DNA from: Macropodus opercularis
Taxonomy: Eukaryota; Chordata; Actinopteri; Anabantiformes; Osphronemidae
Assembly (NCBI GenBank): GCA_030770545.1
Contig: CM061093.1
Location: 930,001 to 994,000 of the forward strand
Direction of reading: 5' to 3'
DNA length: 64,000 bases
In this document: positions 58,080-64,000 of the stretch, in pieces
Position numbering within the stretch: the stretch's first letter is position 1
Layout: every line of letters begins with the position of its first letter
Notes under the pieces: generated by a model
What the model was told of the DNA's origin: nothing
The model's input: only the letters and a program-made list of their open reading frames with translations
Database searches by the model: none
Position numbers and translations under genes: made by a program

Positions 58080-58625
58080 TGAAGGAATTTTAAATAGTTA
58101 AGTAGTAGCTTAGATAGTGATAGTGATAGTGCTGGCAGAAAACAGAACAAGCCGAATGCATTAAAGTATAGTTTGAAACACACACATCAAGTTTACAGAA
58201 GAGTAGAAGATCACCCAGACAAGGTCATAAAACCTTATGTCAACTATGGGGTCTAAGCAGAAAATCAGATAAGTTGGGATGTGATGCATGTGAATGTCTG
58301 TAGAAGGAATGTGCTTAAATCCATAGGTTATGGGGCCACAGAGCAACGAGAAGATAAGACACCAATAAAGCATCCATGGAGACGAACACCAGACCACGGC
58401 ATCAGGATCCGGTTACACCACAGAAAAATGATCTGTCCAGCATAAAAGTGTGGGTCGAGGGACAGGCAGGTTGTCAGACTTCGTGCCCTGACTATATGCT
58501 GTATAGTATAGGGACAGACTGACCCAGGCCTGTACATTATTATTCTTCAAGTTTGAAATAAAAGCAAGACGTTTCTCCTCATCATTCAACGAACGCGCAG
58601 AGCTGGGATTGAGAGCAGCTCAACA
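58080..58625 (+). repeat. ERV-2 5' LTR (546 bp)
   Basis: It begins TGAAGGAATT and ends CTCAACA. It lacks about 20 bp near 58107 that the 3' LTR keeps, but has a block of about 48 bp (near 58468-58515) that the 3' LTR has lost. AATAAA at 58557-58562. Confidence 0.9.
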
Positions 58626-58628
58626 ATT

Positions 58629-58646
58629 TGGTGACCCCGACGTGAT
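58629..58646 (+). other. ERV-2 primer binding site for tRNA-Trp
   Basis: Same 18 bases as in ERV-1 (40253-40270). Confidence 0.9.
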
Positions 58647-58941
58647 AATGAAGGAGAGACAGATTTGGAACGAGAACTGAGGACCTGTTTATGACACAGT
58701 TGCCCGGGCAAAAACAAGGTAAGCAGAAAACCTGTTAAGATTCGAATTTCTGCATATTGAAAACTCTAAAATTACTGTGTCATGGATAGGAATCCAGTTC
58801 TGTAAATTAAAATTTGAAGAATAATAATTAATTAAAAAAGAAAAAGGATAAGAGTAAAGTTAAAAGAAAAAGAGTAAAAAGTGTAAGAGAAGTGAAATCA
58901 CGGGTGTGGTGCCTATAATGTCCTGACAAGGACAATAAAAT

Positions 58942-59230
58942 ACTGAGTTGTGAGCCTCTGTTGTGGTAGTGATACAACTAAAAATACGACCACTAGTTGG
59001 AAAACTGCAGACACAAATTAAAAACAAAAAGACAAAAAAAAGTGTCTGAAAGATTCCGGTTTGGTAGAACCTAGGGACTTTGTGCTCCCTTAAAATACTG
59101 AGCTGTGAACCTCTGTTGTGATTGTGATACAACTAAAAATACGGCCACCAGTTGGAAAACTGCAGACACAAATAAAAAAAGGGTGTGTTTTCTGTAGTAA
59201 CCCTAGGGACTTGGTGCTCCCTTAAAATAT
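58942..59230 (+). repeat. Two tandem leader repeats in ERV-2
   Basis: Units at about 58942-59096 and 59097-59230, equivalent to the three units of ERV-1. The second unit is shortened. Confidence 0.85.
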
Positions 59231-59392
59231 TGTAAGTTAGTGGAATAGTTGTTGACGTGTTGAAGAGTTGAAAAGTCACCAATGAGAGATTGGAAATTTA
59301 ATGGTGATAACAAAGTGTTTTGTTTGTTTGTTTGTTTGTTTGTTTTTTCTCACTCCTGTGAGTGAGAGAAGTAAAATCTCAGGAGGAGAAAA

Positions 59393-60042
59393 ATGGAGAG
59401 TGAATTTGATCTAGAGTGTGTTGATGAAGGCGGCTGCAGGCCACTGACAATGTTGAATTAGTGGAAAAAAGCTTGTGAACACTTGATAAGTGGTTTTGAA
59501 AAGAAAGATTGAGATCGACAAAGAAAAATGTATCATGGTAAATATGAAGAATCAAAAAAGAAGGGAGTTTGGAAAGATGAGGACAGAGGAGATCTAGCAG
59601 AAGTTTTAGCCAGGGAGGATGTGGCTGCATTACAGGTAAGAAAAGAACAAAGAAGAAGTAAAGGGTTTAATGGTAAAGAGAAAGTGGAAAACAGAATTAG
59701 AACAAAAAGAGGAAAATAGGCGAATAGTGCACAATATGGCATTGGCAGCATGGGGAACTAAAATTATTGCAAAAAGAGGGAAAGACAAACAACAGGAACT
59801 CACTGATAGTTCAGTGAAAAAACACAGGAGACAGAGTTAACACCACACACCACAGTAGGGCAGACACGACCACCGACATATGGAAACATCCATCCTGATT
59901 TAAAGCACACATCTGCACTTACTGTGCTGCCCCCACCGTAGAAACAGATGCCTCTGTGGAATGTAAAGGAGGCCAGTTAGATGTAGAGGAGCAGCAGGAC
60001 AGTAGAGGAGCCAGTGGAGTAGATTGGAGCAGAGATAACGAG
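59393..60042 (+). pseudogene. gag: ERV-2 gag remnant
   Basis: ATG at 59393 aligns with the ERV-1 gag start. The frame is closed quickly by TAG 59459-59461 and TGA 59510-59512, where ERV-1 has Gln and Arg codons, and small indels follow. The PPPY late motif seen in ERV-1 is destroyed by a TAG here (59940-59942). It ends at a deletion junction near 60042 that jumps into pol. Confidence 0.88.
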
Positions 60043-60826
60043 ACCAAGATATGTTTCAGGACAAACTACAAGCACATACATGGAAAATTTCCCCTAATGC
60101 TATTCTGATTGGTCCAGAAGGAGTAGTGAGCAGTGTACAGGTTACAGCAGATCAGGCTGCCTGGTATGAGATGGGTGCGGAGGCGGTGCCTCATGTCTCG
60201 TTGGCAATACATCCTGGACACCGAGCTAAAGATCTAGGCCCGATGGCCAAACGATTGGCTGAAAGTACTGATTGGGTAACAACGCAACTTCCTAATGTCC
60301 AATACTCACCTGAACACTCATCTTATAAAATCACACAAACTACATCTGATGTGGTTGTACTTGAACATCAGTTACTAACTCAGCACAATGGCCGTGAAAA
60401 ATCTGATCACGAATTGGCTGCAGACATGTTAGACGCTCTGCCTGCACGTTGTGGTCACAGGGCCCCACAGATGTTGGTTTTTATGGCAACCACAGTATCG
60501 ACAGAAAGCCGAAGCGGAGGCATATACTTTGGAGTTAACTGTGATGCCCTGTAGAGGGTACAAAGTGTGTCATGACCAACTAACAGCTCTCGTTGCAGTA
60601 TTCTCTACGCAGGTTACAGGAGCCAAAGGATCTCCAGAGTCCAGGAAACCACATACGGCTGAGTGGGTCCTTTTGAAAGTGATAAAGAGGAAGTGGTCTG
60701 AGCCACGGTGGACAGGACCGTTCCAAGTGACGGGGCGAACGTCCCATGCAGTGAGACTGAAAGGGAAAGGTGACGGATGGTATCACTGGAGCATGTTTGC
60801 TCCAACAGATGTGCCAGAGACGTAAG
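60043..60826 (+). pseudogene. pol: ERV-2 pol remnants (2H-like domain end, RT edge, integrase C-terminus)
   Basis: The frame from 60051 holds the second half of the 2H-like domain with VPHVSLAIHPGH, up to the edge of RT. Unlike ERV-1 this frame runs without a break through the position equivalent to 44054. After two deletions (near 60483 and 60520) comes the integrase C-terminal domain (EPRWTGPFQVTGRTSHAVRL), ending at 60825. The RT core, RNase H and catalytic integrase core are all missing. The 60522-60545 join contains about 20 bp with no counterpart in ERV-1, either filler or sequence ERV-1 has lost. Confidence 0.85.
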
Positions 60827-60913
60827 AAGTACAGAGAGAGATCTCTGTAACCCCATAAGAAGGTCAAAAGCTTTTTCACTAAAGGTTGTGAGTAAAATAC
60901 ATAGAAAAAAAGA

Positions 60914-60993
60914 GATGCAGTTGAAGGTCTGGCAAACCAAGTAGCTTCCACATCTCTGATGGCGGTGCAGAACTGTATGGCCGTATGGCCTTT
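60914..60993 (+). pseudogene. env: ERV-2 env transmembrane-subunit remnant
   Basis: About 80 bp matching ERV-1 49138-49207. The left junction lies at a shared 'agatgcag' motif and the right one just before 'ggtctctcagatgagagacc', the sequence upstream of the PPT. Confidence 0.85.
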
Positions 60994-61013
60994 GGTCTCT
61001 CAGATGAGAGACC

Positions 61014-61022
61014 AAAAGGGGG
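61014..61022 (+). other. ERV-2 polypurine tract
   Basis: AAAAGGGGG, three bases before the 3' LTR; identical to ERV-1. Confidence 0.9.
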
Positions 61023-61025
61023 AAT

Positions 61026-61513
61026 TGAAGGAATCTAAGTAGTTAAGTAGTAGTTAAAATAGTAGCTGAAAGCTTAGATAGTGATAGTGATAGTGCTGGC
61101 AGAAAACAGAACAAGCCGAATGCATTAAAGTATAGTTTGAAACACACACATCAAGTTTACAGAATAGTAGAAGATCACCCAGACAAGGTCATAAAACCTT
61201 ATGTCAACTATGGGGTCTAAGCAGAAAATCAGATAAGTTGGGAGTGAAACATGTGAATGTCTGTAGAAGGAATGTGCTTAGATCCATAGGTTATGGGGCC
61301 ACAGAGCAACGAGAAGATAAGACACCAATAAACCAGCCATGGAGACAAACACCAGACCACGGCATCAGGATCCGGTTACACCACAGAAAGATGCTCTGTC
61401 CAGCATAAAAGTGTGGGTCGAGGGACAGACTGACCCAGGCCTGTAAATTATTATTCTTCAAGTTTGAAATAAAAGCAAGACTGATTTTTATCAGACGTTT
61501 CTCCTCATCATTC
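61026..61513 (+). repeat. ERV-2 3' LTR, truncated at its 3' end
   Basis: Starts TGAAGGAATC and follows the family LTR to '...tcctcatcattc' at 61513, then stops; the last 37 bp or so of U5 are missing. It also lacks about 48 bp between two copies of 'gggacag' near 61424-61431. LINE sequence follows directly. Confidence 0.9.
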
Positions 61514-61728
61514 TATATGGCTATAGACAGTCACTGTTCACCGGACTTGGAATATCTGACTGTCAAATACAGGCCTTTTTATCTCCCAAGGGAGTTTACT
61601 GTGGTCATGGTCACGGCTATGTACATACTACCGGATGCTAATGCTAACAGAGCTATCGGACTCCTGCATGCTAGCGTTAGCAACAAGCAGAGCACGTCTG
61701 ATGCTGTGCAGAACATAGCAGGAGACTC
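61514..61728 (+). mobile_element. Outer LINE: endonuclease N-terminal part
   Basis: The frame reads LPREFTVVMVTAMYILPDAN and then a GDS-type end, the middle of an AP-endonuclease domain of fish LINEs of the CR1/L2/Rex superfamily. The start is 5'-truncated and joined to the ERV-2 LTR. The endonuclease continues at 62764 after a nested element. Confidence 0.75.
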
Positions 61729-62763
61729 TGCAGCACGGGGGCCCCCCAGGGGACGGTGCTCTCGCCCTTCCTGTTCACCCTGTACACAGCGGACTTCAGG
61801 TACAACTCCAGCAAATGCCACCTGCAGAAGTTCTCGGACGACACTGCGATTGTTGGATGTGTATCTGGGGGGAACGAGCTGGCGTACAGGGGGGTCATCA
61901 CCGACTTTGTAGACTGGTGTGAAGATAACCACCTGGTTCTGAACACCAGAAAAACAAAGGAGCTGGTGATTGACTTCCGGCGGAAACCTGCTCCACCGCT
62001 GCCGGTTTGCATAAGGGGTTCTGGGATCGAGATGGTGGACACCTACAAATATCTGGGTGTCCACCTCAACAAAAACCTGGACTGGACTGACAACTCTGAT
62101 GCCCTGTACAGGAGGGGCCAGAGTCGCCTCCACCTGCTGAGGCGACTGAGGTCCTTTGGGGTGTGCAGGGCTCTCCTACGGACTGTTTACGACACGGTAG
62201 TGGCATCGGCAGTCCTCTACGGCGTTGTGTGCTGGGCGGGCGGCAGCGCGGACAGAGACAGAAAAAGACTGAACAAACTGGTTAAGAAAGCTGGCTCTGT
62301 CCTGGGCTGCCCACTGGAGTCCATCGAGGTGGTGGCCAATAGAAGGACGCAGGCAAAACTGTCGTCCATCATGGCCAACCCCTCCCACCCCCTGCACCAA
62401 ACCGTGGAGGACCAATGCAGCTCGCACAGCGCGAGACTGCTGCACCCGAAGTGCAGGACTGAGCTACCGGAGGTCCTTCGTACCCACGGCAATAAGACTT
62501 TACAACAACACATCAACATGACTGGAAGCATGTTTCTTTAGTGTGATGTGTGCCGTGCGGTGTCCGTGTAGGATACCTTTCTTCTTCTTTCACTTGCACT
62601 TTATGTTGAGATATGTAAATATTTTTTTTTGTACATAATTTTTTAAACTTTCTTTGTATCTATTGTAATTATTGTAATTTTTTCCAACTGTCCCTCTACT
62701 GCTGCTGGGACACCAGAATTTCCCCACTGCGGGATAAATAAAGATCTATCTATCTATCTATCT
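61729..62763 (+). mobile_element. Nested LINE: RT C-terminal half, 3' UTR and (TCTA)n tail
   Basis: A frame open to 62541 carries PQG-VLSPFLFTLYTADF, the catalytic FSDDTAIVGC block, YKYLGVHLNKNLDW and the thumb/C-terminal region to the stop at 62539-62541. The RT fingers and endonuclease are missing (5' truncation). The 3' UTR ends 'ggataaataaagatctatctatc', with the TCTA repeat at 62744-62763, a typical fish LINE tail. The element sits between the two halves of the outer LINE endonuclease. Confidence 0.8.
61756..62541 (+). pseudogene. LINE RT C-terminal fragment (open, about 261 codons)
   Basis: The frame is uninterrupted but only the palm from motif B onward remains. Catalytic Asp-Asp is present as FSDD. 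The ATG at 61756 is internal. No function is expected because fingers, motif A and endonuclease are absent. Confidence 0.8.
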
Positions 62764-63990
62764 AACCATGCGGACTTAAAGGCAGCGCTGCCTAAGTTCC
62801 ACCAGCACGTAAAGTGCGCTACTAGGGGAGAGAAGACTCTGGACAAGGTCTATTCCAACATCAAACTGGGCTACAGGGCCAGACCACTACCACACCTGGG
62901 CCAGTCTGACCACCTGTCCCTGCTGCTCATTCCTGCATATGCCCCCGTCAAGAAAACGGCTCCCACCATCACAAAGACTGTTGCCACATGGCCAGACGGT
63001 GCCTCCCAGCAGCTGCAGGACTGTTTTGACAGAACCAACTGGGAGGTCTTTGAACATCAGGACCTGGAGATGTTCACAGACAGTGTACTGTGCTACATCA
63101 AGAACTGCATAGACACGGTCACAGTGGACAAACGCATCAGGGTCTACCCCAACCAGAAGCCCTGGATGACCAACCTGCATGTGGATCAGCAGCTTCCTCT
63201 CTGGTCGCAGACAGAGAGTCAGAGTAGGTCACCACACATCCACGGCCCTGAGCCTCAGCACCGGTTCCCCCCAGGGCTGTTAGTCCGCTGCTCTACTCGC
63301 TCTACACGCACGACTGCAGCCCTGTCCATCACTGCAACACCATAGTGAAGTTTGCAGACGGCACTACAGTGGTGGGGCTCATCTCTGACGGGGACGAGTC
63401 TGCCTACAGAGACGAGGTGGAGCAACTATCGACGTGGTGTACGACCAACAACCTTCTCCTCAACATCTCAAAAACAAAAGAACTAATAATAGACTTCAGG
63501 AGAAAAAAAAACAGACATTCCACAACTACTCATCGGCAGGGACTGTGTGGAGAGGGAGGCAGACTTCCGCTTCACAGCCCAGCAGAGACTGTACTTCCTG
63601 AGGATACTCAGGAAGAGCAACATCACACAAAGACTGTTGGTGTCCTTTTACAGAGCCACGATAGAAAGTATACTAACATACGGCATCTGTATTTGGTTCA
63701 CCAGCTGCACAGTGGCTCAGAGGAAAGCGTCCAAGGCATCATCAACACTGCACAGAAGATTGTTGGCTGCCCTCTCCCCACACTGGAAAACCTACACAGC
63801 TCCCACTGCCTCAAAAAAGCACTGAACATTATAAAAGACACTTCACACCCAGGCCACTCCCTGTTTGACTATGGGTTAGGGTTAACCCTTCTGACTATGT
63901 AGAACGAGGACGAACAGACTCAAGCACAGTTTTTACCCAACTTTATTAACCGCTCTGAACGCTGCTAAAAAATAATGCTGGATCAATGCA
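62764..63990 (+). mobile_element. Outer LINE: endonuclease C-terminal part and degraded RT
   Basis: It resumes exactly where the first half stopped: HADLKAALPKFHQHVKCATR, then PHLGQSDHLSLLL with the SDH endonuclease motif, then the linker NQKPWM. A deletion near 63205-63235 removes the front of RT. RT resumes with FADGTTVVG (second catalytic Asp replaced by Gly), LNISKTKELIIDFRRK and, after a frame change near 63520, FYRATIESILTYGICIW. It reaches or passes the window end. Confidence 0.75.
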
Positions 63991-64000
63991 ATGTATGATG

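Larger units (their letters stand above)
58080..61513 (+). mobile_element. ERV-2, internally deleted copy of the ERV-1 family
   Basis: It has 5' LTR, PBS, splice donor, leader with two tandem units, truncated gag, small parts of pol and env, PPT and a 3' LTR cut at its end. Compared with ERV-1 at least five blocks are missing (ERV-1 coordinates, approximate): 41900-43965, 44397-44445, 44488-47130, 47530-49138 and 49205-49638. The LTRs differ from each other by large indels and substitutions, so this copy is older than ERV-1. It codes for no complete protein. Cis-acting parts (LTR, PBS, leader, PPT) are kept. Confidence 0.92.

Noticed and set aside
61579..62133. 184-residue minus-strand frame
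   Set aside because: Antisense to the LINE endonuclease and RT; the + strand reading has the recognised motifs.
1..64000. CRISPR arrays, operons, bacterial genes
   Set aside because: No spaced direct repeats of that type; the window is clearly vertebrate nuclear DNA.

Overview
The window looks like genomic DNA of a teleost fish, probably a spiny-rayed (percomorph-type) species. The evidence is AT-rich non-coding sequence, vertebrate GT-AG exons with long introns, and typical fish repeats: L2/Maui-like LINEs with (TTGAA)n tails, Tc1-like and hAT-like DNA transposon relics, tRNA-derived SINEs, and LINEs with (TCTA)n tails. No bacterial or plasmid features are present.

Region 1 (1 to about 24.6 kb) is the 3' half of a host gene on the + strand. 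Five coding exons (11155-11250, 18245-18317, 20989-21143, 21397-21571, 24243-24265) join in phase and encode the C-terminal part of carbonic anhydrase-related protein 10 (ca10). This is a secreted, catalytically dead member of the carbonic anhydrase family. Earlier exons were not found and probably lie upstream. The introns hold L2 copies, Tc1 and hAT relics, SINEs and a palindromic DNA transposon mosaic in the last intron.

Region 2 (about 24.6-38.6 kb) is 3' UTR and then intergenic DNA. It holds a dispersed element family in opposite orientations, a Tc1 relic with a perfect hairpin, and one fairly complete SINE.

Region 3 (38.7-51.6 kb) is a young L2 LINE copy (minus strand) split by a full-length endogenous retrovirus, ERV-1 (39700-50222). 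ERV-1 has two 550-bp LTRs with no visible difference, a 4-bp CGAG target duplication, a tRNA-Trp primer site, a tandemly repeated leader, gag, pro, pol (RT, RNase H, integrase), an uninterrupted 692-codon env, and a polypurine tract. Gag and pol carry several frame breaks. Between protease and RT lies an extra domain with two HxT/S motifs that resembles a 2H phosphoesterase; this is the most interesting candidate in the window.

Region 4 (51.6-58.0 kb) is intergenic, with hairpins, microsatellites and L2 fragments.

Region 5 (58080-61513) is a second, older copy of the same retrovirus family (ERV-2). It is reduced by at least five internal deletions but keeps both LTRs, PBS, leader and PPT. 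Its 3' LTR is cut by a truncated LINE that itself carries a nested second LINE (61514 to the window end).

All calls come from reading the sequence by eye; no database search was run.
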